Below, piece by piece: positions 1 through 9,115 of a stretch of 64,000 nucleotides of DNA. Position 1 is the first letter of the stretch. The number at the start of each line of letters is the position of its first letter. Origin of the DNA: Pseudomonas lutea (GTDB lineage: Bacteria > Pseudomonadota > Gammaproteobacteria > Pseudomonadales > Pseudomonadaceae). Where the stretch lies: positions 1,364,001 through 1,428,000 of the forward strand of contig NZ_JRMB01000001.1 in NCBI RefSeq assembly GCF_000759445.1, read 5' to 3'. A program made the translations under genes and the position numbers. The notes under the pieces were generated by a model, which saw nothing but the letters and a program-made list of their open reading frames with translations, was not told where the DNA came from and made no database searches.

Positions 1-769
1 AGTTTTCGATCGCCATGGTGTCCAGCACCTGACCACCGAAACGCTCGGCCGCCACGGCGGTGCGGATACCTTTCCGCGCTGCATAAATGGCCGCAGCGGA
101 ACCGGCAGGGCCACCACCGACGACCAGAACTTCAAACGCTTCTTTGGCGTTCAGCTTCTCGGCCTGACGGTCACCGGCGCTGGTGTCGATCTTTGCCAGG
201 ATCTCTTCCAGGTTCATGCGGCCCTGGCCGAACAGCTCGCCATTAAGGTAGATGCTGGGCACCGACATGATCTGGCGGTCGGTGACTTCCTGCTGAAACA
301 GGCTGCCTTCAATCGCGACGTGCTGCACGTTCGGGTTAAGCACGGCGAGCAGGTTCAGGGCCTGGACCACGTCCGGGCAGTTCTGGCAGGTCAGCGAGAA
401 GTACGTTTCAAACTTGAACTCGCCGGTCAGGCTGCGGGCTTGTTCAATCGTGTCCTCGGTGGCCTTGGACGGGTAGCCGCCGACTTGCAGCAGTGCCAGC
501 ACCAGCGAGGTGAATTCGTGACCCATTGGCAAGCCGGCAAAACGCAGCTTGATGTCCTGACCCGGGCTGTTCAGGGCGAAGGACGGCGTGCGTGCATCGC
601 TGCCATTGGTGTCGAGGGTGATTTTGTCGGAGCTGCTGACGATATCGTTGAGCAATGCCAGCATTTCCTGGGATTTCGCGCCGTCATCGAGGGACGCAAC
701 GATCTCGATCGGGCGAGTGATCCGCTCCAGGTAAGATTTCAACTGAGCTTTAAGATTGGCGTCCAACAT
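1..769 (-). CDS. ahpF: Alkyl hydroperoxide reductase subunit F, N-terminal part
   Basis: This is the flavoprotein disulfide reductase that passes NAD(P)H electrons to AhpC so that it can reduce organic peroxides and H2O2 in the cytosol. The first 256 residues are visible and the rest lies beyond base 1. The N-terminal thioredoxin-like double domain carries the redox pair TCQNC (C128/C131), which matches C129/C132 of E. coli AhpF. The FAD-binding GGGPAG motif follows at about residues 218-223. The start codon is preceded by AAAGGAAG. It lies 135 bases downstream of ahpC on the same strand, the usual ahpC-ahpF order, with a hairpin between them. Confidence 0.95.
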   Translation of the reverse strand, partial: MLDANLKAQLKSYLERITRPIEIVASLDDGAKSQEMLALLNDIVSSSDKITLDTNGSDARTPSFALNSPGQDIKLRFAGLPMGHEFTSLVLALLQVGGYPSKATEDTIEQARSLTGEFKFETYFSLTCQNCPDVVQALNLLAVLNPNVQHVAIEGSLFQQEVTDRQIMSVPSIYLNGELFGQGRMNLEEILAKIDTSAGDRQAEKLNAKEAFEVLVVGGGPAGSAAAIYAARKGIRTAVAAERFGGQVLDTMAIEN

Positions 770-813
770 GATTCGGCTTCCTTTATCTAACACTTGCAGG
801 TTCTGGAAATAAC

Positions 814-842
814 AACGCCCAGGCGATGACCGCCCGGGCGTT
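814..842. terminator. Hairpin between ahpC and ahpF
   Basis: Two 12-base arms (AACGCCCAGGCG and CGCCCGGGCGTT) with one G-T-type mismatch enclose a 5-base loop. A clear run of six T follows on the plus strand, but only a weak T-rich stretch (GTTGTTATTT) follows on the minus strand, where ahpC and ahpF are read. It may act as an attenuator or mRNA stabiliser that sets the ahpC:ahpF ratio. Confidence 0.5.
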
Positions 843-904
843 TTTTGGGGGCGATGCGGTTTACGTGCTTATGGGCTCATCGCCCCCGATCCGGTCATGA
901 CGAC

Positions 905-1468
905 TTAGATCTTGCCAACCAGGTCCAGGGACGGTGCCAGGGTAGCCTCGCCTTCTTTCCACTTGGCTGGGCAAACTTCGCCGGGGTGAGCAGCGACGTA
1001 CTGAGCAGCCTTGATTTTGCGCAGCAGCTCGGTAGCGTCACGGCCAACACCACCGTCGTTCAGTTCGACGATTTTGATCTCGCCTTCCGGGTTGATCACG
1101 AAAGTACCGCGGTCAGCCAGGCCAGCTTCTTCGATCAGCACGTCGAAGTTGCGGGAGATGGTCAGCGTTGGGTCGCCGATCATGGTGTACTGGATTTTGC
1201 CGATGGCTGGCGAGGTGTTGTGCCAGGCAGCGTGAGCAAAGTGGGTGTCGGTGGAGACGCTGTAGATTTCGACGCCCAGCTGCTGGAATGCAGCGTAGTT
1301 GTCGGCCAGGTCTTCCAGCTCGGTTGGGCAAACGAAGGTGAAGTCAGCCGGGTAGAAGAACACCACAGACCATTTGCCTTTCAGGTCGGCGTCCGACACT
1401 TCTACGAAGTTGCCGTTCTTGTAAGCAGTAGCCTTGAACGGTTTTACTTGGCTGTTGATGATAGGCAT
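905..1468 (-). CDS. ahpC: Alkyl hydroperoxide reductase subunit C, 2-Cys peroxiredoxin
   Basis: A typical AhpC of 187 residues, the family's usual length. The peroxidatic cysteine is C47 in FTFVCPTE and the resolving cysteine is C166 in GEVCPAKW. Together they form the inter-subunit disulfide that AhpF reduces. It acts as a cytosolic decamer-forming peroxidase on H2O2 and organic hydroperoxides. The start [11 protein letters not shown] is the conserved family start and has AAGGAGATTC upstream. OxyR control is expected in Pseudomonas, but I could not find a convincing four-part OxyR site in the 190 bases upstream. Confidence 0.98.
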   Translation of the reverse strand: MPIINSQVKPFKATAYKNGNFVEVSDADLKGKWSVVFFYPADFTFVCPTELEDLADNYAAFQQLGVEIYSVSTDTHFAHAAWHNTSPAIGKIQYTMIGDPTLTISRNFDVLIEEAGLADRGTFVINPEGEIKIVELNDGGVGRDATELLRKIKAAQYVAAHPGEVCPAKWKEGEATLAPSLDLVGKI

Positions 1469-1659
1469 CGGTGAATCTCCTTAGGGTTGTGAAATGAGGT
1501 GCTACAAATTCGATGGGGAGGATACTACCCACAATCATCGACAAGGGCTCATTGCCAAAGCTCATGCCAACGATTGGTTTTCACTATAAAAGCGCTTTAT
1601 GAATAGAAGACCGCGCGAAGGCGGCCATTCTGGTCCGGGGACAATAGTGCCGCAATCTT

Positions 1660-3435
1660 TCAAATGGATTCAATGAGTTGACGCACCCGCTGGGCGAGCT
1701 CGTCGATGCTGAAGGGCTTCGTCAGTAAATCCATACCGGGGTCCAGAAAGTCGCCGCGCACCTCGGCTTCACGCGCATAGCCGGTCATGAACAGCACCTT
1801 GAGCTGCGGGCGGTGCTGTCGAGCGACCTCGGCAAGCTGGCGGCCGTTCAAGCCCGGCAGGCCGACGTCCGTCACGAGCAAGTCTACGGGCTCGGCGCCC
1901 TGCAACACCGGCAGGGCCTCATGGCTGTCGCAGGCCACTTCAACCCGATACCCCAGCTCCTTGAGGACATCCACCACCAGCATCCGCACGTCAGGCTCGT
2001 CTTCCACCACCAGCACCCGCTCACCCTGGCTGGCACGGGGCGGTTCGATTCTGCGGTCTACCGGCACGGGCGACTCGGCGGCATCATGATGAACCGGCAA
2101 CAGCAAGTCGATGCGTGTCCCCCGGCCCTCCTCGCTGGTAATGCTGACCCTTCCTCCTGTCTGGTTGATAAACCCGTACACCATGGACAACCCCAGCCCG
2201 GTGCCCTGCCCGATTGGCTTGGTCGTGAAGAATGGATCAAACGCCCGCGCGATGACCTCGCTGGACATGCCCAGCCCGGTGTCCTGCACACGCAGGCGCA
2301 CATAATCACCGGGCGCCAGCGCATCCTGAAGCAGCGCGTTATGGGTCAGTTCGGTCTGGATCAGCAGCCGGCCGCCATCGGGCATGGCGTCACGGGCGTT
2401 GATGACCAGATTGAGCAAAGCGTTTTCCAGCTGGTGCTCATCGGTGTTGGTCAGGCAGGAGGTTGTGTGCAGATCGACCTCCAGCTCGATGCTTTCGCCG
2501 ATGGTGCGGCGTAACAATTCCTCCATCGACATCACCATCTGGTTGACGTCCACCGGGCGCTGGTTGAGCGACTGACGGCGGGCGAACGCAAGCAGGCGAT
2601 GGGTGAGCGAAGCGGCCCGATTGGCCGAACTCATGGCGGCCTCGATGTAGCGGTCGATTTCAGAGACACGCCCCGCCGCGACCCGCCGCTGAATCAGGTC
2701 CAGCGCGCCGAGCACGCCAGTCAGCATGTTGTTGAAGTCGTGGGCGATGCCACCGGTCAACTGGCCAATGGCGTCCATCTTCTGCGCGTGGCGCAACGCT
2801 TCCTCGGCCTGAGCGCGCTCGCTGATCTCGATCTGCAGCCGCTCGTTGCTCTGAGCAAGCTCTCGCGTGCGCTCCGCCACGCGCTGTTCAAGGCTCTCGT
2901 TGAGCTCACGCAGTGCGTCTTCGGCGCTGACCTGCGCGGTAATATCGGTGCTGGTGCTGAGCCAATAGGTGATGTTGCCGCGCTCATCGCGAATCGGCAG
3001 CGCGCGGGACAGGAACCAGCGGTACTGCCCGTCTTTGCCACGCAACGGGAAGGTGTCCTCCCACAGCGAACCGGTGGCGAAGCAACGCTGCAGCCGCGAC
3101 TCGACCCGCTGGCGATGGTCGGGGTGATGCAAGGACCGCCAACCCAGGGCCATCATCGCCTCATGGGAGGTGCCGGTGTAGCTGTACCAGCGTTCGTTGT
3201 ACCAATAGATTCGCCCGGCGGGTTCGGCGATCCAGGCGAGCTGACTCATGTTGTCGGCCAGCGTGCGAAATTGCCGCTCACTTTCTTCAAGCGTTTCGGT
3301 TCTGGAAAACGCCTGGTCGTCGGGTCCTGCTGGATTCAAAGGCATGGCTGCCAAAAAACTCGTGCTGGTCAAAGAATGGGTCCGTCCCTGAAATCTGTTG
3401 CCGCCCGGCTCCCTCCATGGACACCGGCCCTTCAT
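1660..3435 (-). CDS. PAS-containing hybrid histidine kinase with C-terminal receiver
   Basis: A soluble hybrid sensor kinase of up to 591 residues with no membrane segment. A PAS domain spans about residues 50-168 and is followed by a charged coiled coil (about 170-215). The phosphoacceptor H-box [11 protein letters not shown] has H232. A HATPase domain runs to about 448 (N-box [13 protein letters not shown]-boxes DTGLGM and GTGLGL). The receiver domain (about 472-590) has its phosphoacceptor Asp at about 523 in [10 protein letters not shown] and a conserved Lys in LLTKPF. The ligand is unknown. The first ATG has no clear ribosome site, and Met31 (base 3345) is an alternative start. It begins 33 bases after gor and could be read through from it. 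Confidence 0.88.
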   Translation of the reverse strand: MKGRCPWREPGGNRFQGRTHSLTSTSFLAAMPLNPAGPDDQAFSRTETLEESERQFRTLADNMSQLAWIAEPAGRIYWYNERWYSYTGTSHEAMMALGWRSLHHPDHRQRVESRLQRCFATGSLWEDTFPLRGKDGQYRWFLSRALPIRDERGNITYWLSTSTDITAQVSAEDALRELNESLEQRVAERTRELAQSNERLQIEISERAQAEEALRHAQKMDAIGQLTGGIAHDFNNMLTGVLGALDLIQRRVAAGRVSEIDRYIEAAMSSANRAASLTHRLLAFARRQSLNQRPVDVNQMVMSMEELLRRTIGESIELEVDLHTTSCLTNTDEHQLENALLNLVINARDAMPDGGRLLIQTELTHNALLQDALAPGDYVRLRVQDTGLGMSSEVIARAFDPFFTTKPIGQGTGLGLSMVYGFINQTGGRVSITSEEGRGTRIDLLLPVHHDAAESPVPVDRRIEPPRASQGERVLVVEDEPDVRMLVVDVLKELGYRVEVACDSHEALPVLQGAEPVDLLVTDVGLPGLNGRQLAEVARQHRPQLKVLFMTGYAREAEVRGDFLDPGMDLLTKPFSIDELAQRVRQLIESI

Positions 3436-3468
3436 GTGTAGCGATTGGTGCGATTGCGCAGCCTGAGC

Positions 3469-4824
3469 CTAGCGCGTTGGCGTGCGCATGGTGACAAATT
3501 CCTCCGCCGCTGTTGGGTGCACGCCGATGGTGTCATCAAAAATCTGTTTGGTAGCGCCGGCTTTCAAGGCAATCGCCAGGCTCTGAATGATTTCCCCCGC
3601 GTCCGGCCCGACCATGTGGCAACCCAGCACGCGATCGGTCTTGGCATCGACCACCAGCTTCATCAGGGTGCGTTCCTGATTGTGGGTCAGCGACAACTTC
3701 ATGGGCCGGAAACGGCTCTCGAACACCTGCACATCATGCCCGTCTTTCTTCGCTTCGCTTTCGGTAAGCCCCACGGTGCCGATGTTCGGCAGGCTGAAGA
3801 CAGCGGTCGGGATGTGGCGGTAATCCACCGGGCGAAACTGTTCAGGCTTGAACAGCCGCCGCGCAACCGCCATGCCCTCGGCGAGCGCCACGGGCGTGAG
3901 CTGCACGCGACCAATGATGTCGCCGACGGCAATGATGGACGGCTCGGTGGTCTGATAGTCCTCGTTGACCTTGATGAAACCTTTGTCATCCAGTTCGACG
4001 TTGACCGTCTCCATGCCCAGATTGTCGAGCATCGGGCGTCGCCCGGTGGCGTAGAACACACAGTCTGTGTTGAATGTGGTGCCGTCGTTCAGGCTGAGCT
4101 GCAAGGTGCCGTCGGCCAGCTTCTCGATGGAATTGATTTCAGTCTTGAAGCGAATGTCCATCTCGCGCTTGGCGAGTTCTTCGTGCAGATGAGTGCGTAC
4201 GCTCTCGTCAAAACCGCGCAGGAACAGCTCGCCGCGGTACATCAGCGACACCTCCGCACCCAGGCCGTTGAAGATCGAAGCGAACTCCACCGCGATGTAA
4301 CCGCCACCGACCACGACGACGCGCTTGGGCATCTGTTCGAGGAAGAACACTTCATTGGAGGTGATGGCGTGCTCGCGACCCGGGATCTCAGGGATCTGCG
4401 GCCAGCCGCCGGTGGCAATCATGATGTGTTCGGCGGTATGCACCTGACCATTGATCTCGACTTCATGAGGGCCGCGCAAGCGAGCGTGGCCTTCCATCAA
4501 TGTCACGCCGCTGTTCGCCAGCAGGTTGCGGTAGACGCCATTGAGACGGTTAATTTCATGATTTTTGTTGGCGATCAGCGTGGGCCAGTCGAAATGCGCC
4601 TCGCCGCTGTTCCAGCCATAGCCTTTGGCTTGCTCGAATTCTTCGGAAAAATGCGCGCCGTAGACCATCAGCTTCTTCGGTACACAACCCACGTTGACGC
4701 AGGTGCCCCCCAGATAACGGCTCTCGGCGACGGCCACGCGCGCACCGAAACCGGCGGAGAAACGCGCCGCCCGTACGCCGGCCGAGCCCGCGCCAATTAC
4801 AAAAAGGTCAAAATCGTAGCGCAT
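3469..4824 (-). CDS. gor: Glutathione-disulfide reductase
   Basis: An NADPH-dependent FAD enzyme of 451 residues that regenerates reduced glutathione in the cytosol. The N-terminus has the FAD motif VIGAGSAG. The redox disulfide is C42/C47 in [14 protein letters not shown] second nucleotide site ([16 protein letters not shown]) binds NADPH. The dimer interface ends with the proton-donor motif HPTAAEE (H436). The start MRYDFDLFV was chosen over an in-frame ATG 60 bases upstream because CAGGAGAACCAC precedes it and family proteins begin here. It sits between galU and the hybrid kinase on the same strand. Confidence 0.96.
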   Translation of the reverse strand: MRYDFDLFVIGAGSAGVRAARFSAGFGARVAVAESRYLGGTCVNVGCVPKKLMVYGAHFSEEFEQAKGYGWNSGEAHFDWPTLIANKNHEINRLNGVYRNLLANSGVTLMEGHARLRGPHEVEINGQVHTAEHIMIATGGWPQIPEIPGREHAITSNEVFFLEQMPKRVVVVGGGYIAVEFASIFNGLGAEVSLMYRGELFLRGFDESVRTHLHEELAKREMDIRFKTEINSIEKLADGTLQLSLNDGTTFNTDCVFYATGRRPMLDNLGMETVNVELDDKGFIKVNEDYQTTEPSIIAVGDIIGRVQLTPVALAEGMAVARRLFKPEQFRPVDYRHIPTAVFSLPNIGTVGLTESEAKKDGHDVQVFESRFRPMKLSLTHNQERTLMKLVVDAKTDRVLGCHMVGPDAGEIIQSLAIALKAGATKQIFDDTIGVHPTAAEEFVTMRTPTR

Positions 4825-4893
4825 GTGGTTCTCCTGAGCGAAGCGTAAGCATAACCGCTTGAGCGCGCTCGGCAAGGGCTGCAAGGCATAAAC

Positions 4894-4918
4894 GAAAAAG
4901 CCACCCGAAGGTGGCTTT
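4894..4918 (-). terminator. Rho-independent terminator of galU
   Basis: The arms AGCCACC and GGTGGCT enclose a short CGAA-type loop, and a T-rich tract (GGCTTTTTCGTTT) follows on the minus strand. It lies between the end of galU and the start of gor, so it closes the galU transcript. Confidence 0.85.
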
Positions 4919-4959
4919 GTGTGGCAGTGCAGCTGAAAGGCGGCTGCCGGTACAGATGA

Positions 4960-5802
4960 TTACTGCGTCGATTTGCCGGTCTTGTAGAAGTGCTCGAAGC
5001 AGAAATTGGTCGCTTCCACGTAACCTTCAGCGCCACCGCAATCGAAACGTTTGCCCTGGAATTTGTAGGCCAGCACGTTGCCTTCGGCGGCTTGCTTCAT
5101 CAGGGCGTCGGTGATCTGGATCTCGCCGCCTTTGCCTGGCTCGGTGTTTTCGATTTTATCGAAAATGTCCGGCGTCAGGATGTAGCGACCGATGATCGCC
5201 AGATTCGACGGGGCGTCTTCCGGCTTTGGCTTTTCAACCATGTCGGTGACGCGGAACAGGCCCGGCTTGATCTCTTCGCCAGCGATCACGCCATACTTGT
5301 TGGTTTCGTTCGGATCGACTTCCTGGATCGCAACGATGGAGCACTTGTACTGCTGATGCAGTTTGACCATCTGCGCGAGGACGCCGTCACCGTCCAGGTT
5401 TACGCACAAGTCATCCGCCAACACCACGGCGAATGCTTCGTTGCCGATCAGCGGACGACCGCTCAGGATCGCGTGGCCCAGGCCTTTCATTTCGGTCTGG
5501 CGAGTGTAGGAAAAGCTGCACTCGTCGATCAGGCGACGGATACCAACCAGGTATTTTTCCTTGTCGGTGCCTTTGATCTGGTGCTCCAGCTCGTAGCTGA
5601 TATCAAAGTGATCTTCCAGCGCGCGCTTGCCGCGGCCGGTGACGATGGAAATCTGATTCAGACCCGCAGCAAGTGCTTCTTCCACGCCGTACTGGATCAG
5701 TGGCTTGTTGACAACCGCCAGCATCTCTTTTGGCATGGCCTTGGTCGCTGGCAAAAAGCGAGTGCCGTAACCGGCTGCAGGGAACAAGCATTTCTTGATC
5801 AT
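4960..5802 (-). CDS. galU: UTP-glucose-1-phosphate uridylyltransferase
   Basis: This enzyme makes UDP-glucose from UTP and glucose-1-phosphate for exopolysaccharide, LPS core and glucan synthesis. The 280-residue length fits GalU. The N-terminal nucleotidyltransferase signature is PAAGYGTRFLPATKAMPKEM (about residues 8-27), followed by VNKPLIQYGVEEA. The conserved VEKP motif (MVEKPKPEDAPSN) and the C-terminal DCGGAEGYVEA are also present. The start MIKKCLFPAAG is the family start; an open frame runs about 120 bases upstream but has no homologous sequence. It appears to be a single-gene unit with its own terminator. Confidence 0.96.
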   Translation of the reverse strand: MIKKCLFPAAGYGTRFLPATKAMPKEMLAVVNKPLIQYGVEEALAAGLNQISIVTGRGKRALEDHFDISYELEHQIKGTDKEKYLVGIRRLIDECSFSYTRQTEMKGLGHAILSGRPLIGNEAFAVVLADDLCVNLDGDGVLAQMVKLHQQYKCSIVAIQEVDPNETNKYGVIAGEEIKPGLFRVTDMVEKPKPEDAPSNLAIIGRYILTPDIFDKIENTEPGKGGEIQITDALMKQAAEGNVLAYKFQGKRFDCGGAEGYVEATNFCFEHFYKTGKSTQ

Positions 5803-6181
5803 ATAAATCCTTGATGAGGCTGGGGGTGTTGCGGCGCAGTCTAATGAGGCGGCGATAACCTTACAATGCCCGCTACTGGCCGTTCGCTGCCTAGGTAGAG
5901 GAACACTGACGCAGATAGTTCCGCACATAGCGCTGCTGGAGCGTGCAGAAGGTCAATCTTCACGTGAAAAGCATTATTCGCCGCGAACGTGCCACGCTTC
6001 ACCCACTGATTATGTGAATTCCATCCTGTCCTGGGTACAAGGGCATCCAGCGCCTTGCAACGGCCGTTCAATGACTCGGCAAGCGTAGCCCGATTCGCTG
6101 CGGCACGTGTGAAATTGTGCGATTCCCCAACGGCATTTGGCTTTATCATGGCCGCCTGAAATTACTGATCGAGATAAGTCG
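5803..6181. other. Intergenic region without a recognisable gene
   Basis: This stretch separates galU from the next plus-strand gene. Open frames exist on the minus strand (for example 5841-6149), but their translations show no domain, no ribosome site and no family resemblance. It presumably holds the galU promoter and that of the small gene at 6182. No clear repeat or terminator was seen. Confidence 0.5.
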
Positions 6182-6367
6182 ATGGCTGAAGTCAAAAACG
6201 TTAACGGTTACCTGATAAAAAAACTGCAGGACGGCCAGTGGTGGCTGGTCGGTCATGATGACGAGGCGGTTGCAGGCCCGTTTCCCAGCGAGGGCAGCGC
6301 TGTAGAGGTTGCGGCGGTGTTTGAAGACACCCCGGCCCCGCGCCGCAAGGCTGACAAGAAAGACTGA
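6182..6367 (+). CDS. Small conserved-type hypothetical protein, 61 aa
   Basis: A 61-residue soluble protein (MAEVKNVNGYLIKKLQDGQWW at its N-terminus) with an acidic middle and a basic tail ending RRKADKKD. The start was chosen because GAGATAAG lies upstream; an ATG 45 bases earlier has no ribosome site. The pattern of a glycine-aromatic turn, a GPFP motif and a short helix resembles small Pseudomonas proteins of unknown function. I do not recognise a named family. Confidence 0.6.
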   Translation: MAEVKNVNGYLIKKLQDGQWWLVGHDDEAVAGPFPSEGSAVEVAAVFEDTPAPRRKADKKD

Positions 6368-6541
6368 CTGCGGATGCGGCCGCCTCTGCAAGGGAGGGGG
6401 CCGTCGGCGGGTGGACAGGCCGGACGTAGCTCCCGTGCGCGATTTCTGAAAAAAATGTCGGGTGATGCCGGAACGATGGCACTGCGCCCCAGTCTCAACA
6501 GAGCAATTTCCACACCGCCCCTCATCGCGAAGCTCTCCACC

Positions 6542-6823
6542 ATGATCAAAATCCTGTCCGTCATTGCTGTACTGGCCCTGACCGGGTGCGCGACTGCGCA
6601 GAATACGTATCTGAAAAACGGCAAAGAAGCGCTGAGCATCGACTGTTCAGGCGAAGCGATGTCGTGGGCCGCCTGCTATGAAAAAGCCGACGCCTCGTGC
6701 GCGGGCACCGGCTACAACATCGTCAGCACCAACGGCACCCCGCAACCCAAGGAAGACGACAAGACCCTGGGCGTAGACGTGGGCAACTACAAGAACCGCA
6801 CCGTGCTGGTCGTCTGCAAGTAA
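6542..6823 (+). CDS. Small predicted lipoprotein, 93 aa
   Basis: The N-terminus MIKILSVIAVLALTGCATA is a lipoprotein signal peptide with lipobox LTGC, so the mature protein would be a membrane-anchored 78-residue protein. The mature part contains four further cysteines (in IDCSG, AACYEK, ASCAG and the terminal VVCK), probably forming disulfides in the periplasm. The start ATG 6542 was chosen because the signal peptide begins there; the longer frame upstream has no signal. Function is unknown. It converges with the lipoprotein gene at 6835-7191, with 11 bases between them. Confidence 0.75.
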   Translation: MIKILSVIAVLALTGCATAQNTYLKNGKEALSIDCSGEAMSWAACYEKADASCAGTGYNIVSTNGTPQPKEDDKTLGVDVGNYKNRTVLVVCK

Positions 6824-6834
6824 CGCGACACCCG

Positions 6835-7191
6835 TCACTCACCCGAGATGCACGCCGTCACGGCATGCTGTACATCCTTCGGCCGCAGCGGGTTGTTCGA
6901 CATGCGCTCGAACAGTTTGATCGAGCTGCCGCTGGAGCGCGTCTCGATGTCGACGATGGCGGCCGGATCGGTGCTCAGCAGTTTTTGCGGAACGATGATG
7001 CGCAGCCCCTCATGGTGCGGCTCGATCTGTGGCGGCTTGCGGCTGTCGGAGATGCGTCCGACGAAGCACGCGGCGTAATCCTTTGGCGACTTGCCGGACA
7101 TCACGCTCATCGTCGCCGGGGTGTGTTCGATGTCTGTGACTGTGGCGCAACCGGTCATCGCCAGCGCCAGAATAACAACCGCCAATTTCAT
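6835..7191 (-). CDS. Small predicted lipoprotein, 118 aa, DYAxC family
   Basis: The N-terminus MKLAVVILALAMTGCATVTD has a lipobox (MTGC) and is preceded by TGGAGGGATTGT, a strong ribosome site. The longer frame upstream is not used. The mature protein carries a KSPKDYAACF segment and ends with an AVTACI motif. The lipoprotein at 38616-38963 has the same layout (KTPSDYAKC and AVRDCL), so the two look like paralogues. The two conserved cysteines may form a disulfide. Function is unknown. Confidence 0.78.
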   Translation of the reverse strand: MKLAVVILALAMTGCATVTDIEHTPATMSVMSGKSPKDYAACFVGRISDSRKPPQIEPHHEGLRIIVPQKLLSTDPAAIVDIETRSSGSSIKLFERMSNNPLRPKDVQHAVTACISGE

Positions 7192-7371
7192 ACAATCCCT
7201 CCAGTAAAGGTGCTTACGACAAGCCTGACCCTGATTAAATCCCGCGCGCCCGATTTTTAGCGTGACTGCCGCGCTCACCGCAGCACAATAAAAACCCGCG
7301 CGGTGATCAATGCTCAGGCCCGCCGTGCTATCGTTTCGGGTTTTCGCGAATGCCTGTCTCCGGAGACACCC

Positions 7372-7677
7372 ATGAAATTCGTCCACCAGCGCGAGCACCT
7401 CAACGAAGACGACATGGTCGTCATCGAGTGCTCCCAGCTCTGCAACATCCGCCTGATGAGTGATGCCAACTTCCGCAGCTTCAAAAACGGCGGCCGCCAC
7501 ACTTACCACGGCGGCGCCTTCGACCGCTTCCCGGCGAAGATCGCGGTGCCCAGCACCGGTTTCTGGAACATCACCATCGACACGGCCGGACGCAAGCTGG
7601 ACAGCCACGGTGGGCGCAAAACCGCCTTCACCCATTCCATCAAGATCGTCCGCCGTTCGTCTTCGCGCCTGAGCTGA
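7372..7677 (+). CDS. DUF1883-like small protein, 101 aa
   Basis: MKFVHQREHLNEDDMVVIECS begins a 101-residue protein that resembles the DUF1883 family, a small beta-rich fold with the conserved FDRFPAKIAVPSTGFWNITID block. That family is small and stand-alone, or fused to other domains. The start was placed at ATG 7372 behind CCGGAGACACC; 23 extra upstream codons are open but unlike the family. The tail is basic (KIVRRSSSRLS). The molecular role is unknown. Confidence 0.75.
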   Translation: MKFVHQREHLNEDDMVVIECSQLCNIRLMSDANFRSFKNGGRHTYHGGAFDRFPAKIAVPSTGFWNITIDTAGRKLDSHGGRKTAFTHSIKIVRRSSSRLS

Positions 7678-7765
7678 CCCGCCACTGCCCATCATTGAAC
7701 ACCGGCTGGCGTGAAAGCTTTGTATTTTTCGCGAGCATCCGGCCAGCGTTATCAAGGAGCCAATT

Positions 7766-7945
7766 GTGACCACCCCTGCCCCCGTCATCAAATACGCAAT
7801 CAGCTACAAGCTCAATGGCGAACGTCGCTTTGAATTCGCCCTGTTGCAGTCGCCTTCGGCCGAGGAAGCGCTGGCGGCCTTGCAGAAGATGCACGGCAGC
7901 GATGACGATGTCATCAGCGACGTAAAGGTCAGCAAAGCGCTCTAG
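7766..7945 (+). CDS. Small GTG-start protein, 59 aa
   Basis: A short open frame starts with GTG behind AAGGAGCCAATT, a good ribosome site. It codes for 59 residues (start VTTPAPVIKYAISYKLNGE) and ends in KVSKAL. The predicted fold is a beta hairpin followed by a helix (SAEEALAALQKMH) and a beta strand. Codon use and the strong ribosome site support it as real. It lies 88 bases after the DUF1883-like gene and 23 bases before alkB, so the three may be co-transcribed. Function is unknown. Confidence 0.6.
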   Translation: MTTPAPVIKYAISYKLNGERRFEFALLQSPSAEEALAALQKMHGSDDDVISDVKVSKAL

Positions 7946-7968
7946 TGCATCACGACGCGGAGGAGCCC

Positions 7969-8652
7969 ATGGCGATACAGCGCAAAGGCACGAGCCCGGC
8001 GACGTTTGATCTGTTCGCCGATGAGCCGCTGCAGCCACCGGCAGTTGAACAGATTGGCCCGGCGTCGTTCGTGCTTCGCGGCTTCGCCCTGCCGTTGGTT
8101 GATCGGCTGTTGCCAGCGCTTGAGTCGGTGCTGATTCAGGCGCCCTTTCGCAACATGGTGACCCCGGGCGGGCATACGATGTCGGTGGCACTCAGCAGTT
8201 GCGGTGAGTTCGGCTGGACCACGGATCGCAGCGGCTATCAGTACACGCGGATCAATCCTCAGACTGGCCAGCCCTGGCCGGCGATGCCCGATGTGTTTAT
8301 GGAGCTTGCGCTGGCCGCCGCCCGTGAAGCGGGGTTTGTCGGGTTCATTCCGGATGCGTGCCTGATCAACCGGTATATTCCTGGCGCGAAGATGAGCCTG
8401 CATCAGGACAAGGACGAGCACGGTTATGAATGGCCGGTGGTGTCGGTTTCATTGGGGCTGCCGGCGATGTTTCTGTTCGGGGGGCACCAGCGCAGCGATT
8501 CCAGTCAGCGCGTGCCGTTGCTGCATGGCGACGTGGTGGTCTGGGGCGGGGTTGACCGCTTGCGCTTTCACGGGGTGATGCCGGTCCGGCAGGGGGAGCA
8601 TTCTTTGCTGGGTGAACAGCGGATCAATTTTACTTTTCGCAAGGCGCGGTGA
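7969..8652 (+). CDS. alkB: DNA oxidative demethylase AlkB
   Basis: A Fe(II)/2-oxoglutarate dioxygenase that repairs 1-methyladenine and 3-methylcytosine in DNA and RNA. The 227-residue length fits. The iron ligands are H145 and D147 in SLHQDKDE and H201 in RFHGV. The 2-oxoglutarate-binding arginines are R218 and R224 in RINFTFR. The nucleotide-recognition lid holds WTTDRSGYQYTRINPQTG. The start ATG 7969 was chosen because GCGGAGGAGCCC sits just upstream; an earlier GTG gives only eight extra residues. No ada or other adaptive-response gene is adjacent. Confidence 0.93.
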   Translation: MAIQRKGTSPATFDLFADEPLQPPAVEQIGPASFVLRGFALPLVDRLLPALESVLIQAPFRNMVTPGGHTMSVALSSCGEFGWTTDRSGYQYTRINPQTGQPWPAMPDVFMELALAAAREAGFVGFIPDACLINRYIPGAKMSLHQDKDEHGYEWPVVSVSLGLPAMFLFGGHQRSDSSQRVPLLHGDVVVWGGVDRLRFHGVMPVRQGEHSLLGEQRINFTFRKAR

Positions 8653-8961
8653 TTGGGGTCTCCAGCGGGGTCGGGGTCAGCATCAAGATCAAGATCAGAA
8701 GCGTCTGCCTGGGGGCAGACTGTTTCGCCTTCGGCGAGTTACTTTTGAACAGCACCAAAAGTAACCAAAAGTGCCTGCTCTCGGTTTGGCCCTCCTTCGT
8801 CGGGTTCCTTCACTCCGGTCTTGCTCCGTGGCCCCGCCGCCATCCGCCATCCATGGCGGGGGGCGGCTCTCGCGGCATCCATGCCGCTCGGCCCACTGCG
8901 CAAGACCTGCGTTCAGCCTGCACCCAGGTCGCGTTTGGCGGTGTTTGGCTTTCTGTGCTGG

Positions 8962-9115
8962 AAATCAAGAGCAGATCAAGAGCAGATCAAAAGCGGATCA
9001 AGAGCAGATCAGGAGCAGATCAGGAGCAGATCAGGAGCAGATCAGGAGCAGATCAGGAGCAGATCAGGAGCAGATCAGGAGCAGATCAGGAGCAGATCAG
9101 GAGCAGATCAAAAGC
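8962..9115. repeat. Minisatellite of 14 x 11-bp units
   Basis: The unit AGATCAGGAGC repeats head to tail 14 times without a break in period. The first four units and the last are slightly diverged (AAATCAAGAGC, AGATCAAAAGC, GGATCAAGAGC). Units 5-13 are essentially identical. Because 11 is not a multiple of three, all three plus-strand frames stay open and read a repeating 11-residue peptide (SRSGADQEQIR or a rotation). The last unit runs directly into a REP sequence. Confidence 0.95.

Noticed and set aside
845..1474. Long plus-strand open frame over ahpC
   Set aside because: It is the mirror of the ahpC reading frame; ahpC is unmistakable on the minus strand and the antisense translation has no domain.
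1490..1620. OxyR site upstream of ahpC
   Set aside because: CTAT and ATAG half-sites exist, but the spacing (15) does not fit the four-part OxyR pattern.
3445..4848. 467-codon plus-strand frame over gor
   Set aside because: Antisense shadow of a GC-rich gene; its peptide shows no family features while gor carries all motifs.
5841..6149. 102-codon minus-strand frame upstream of galU
   Set aside because: It has no ribosome site and no recognisable domain, and it overlaps the likely galU promoter region.
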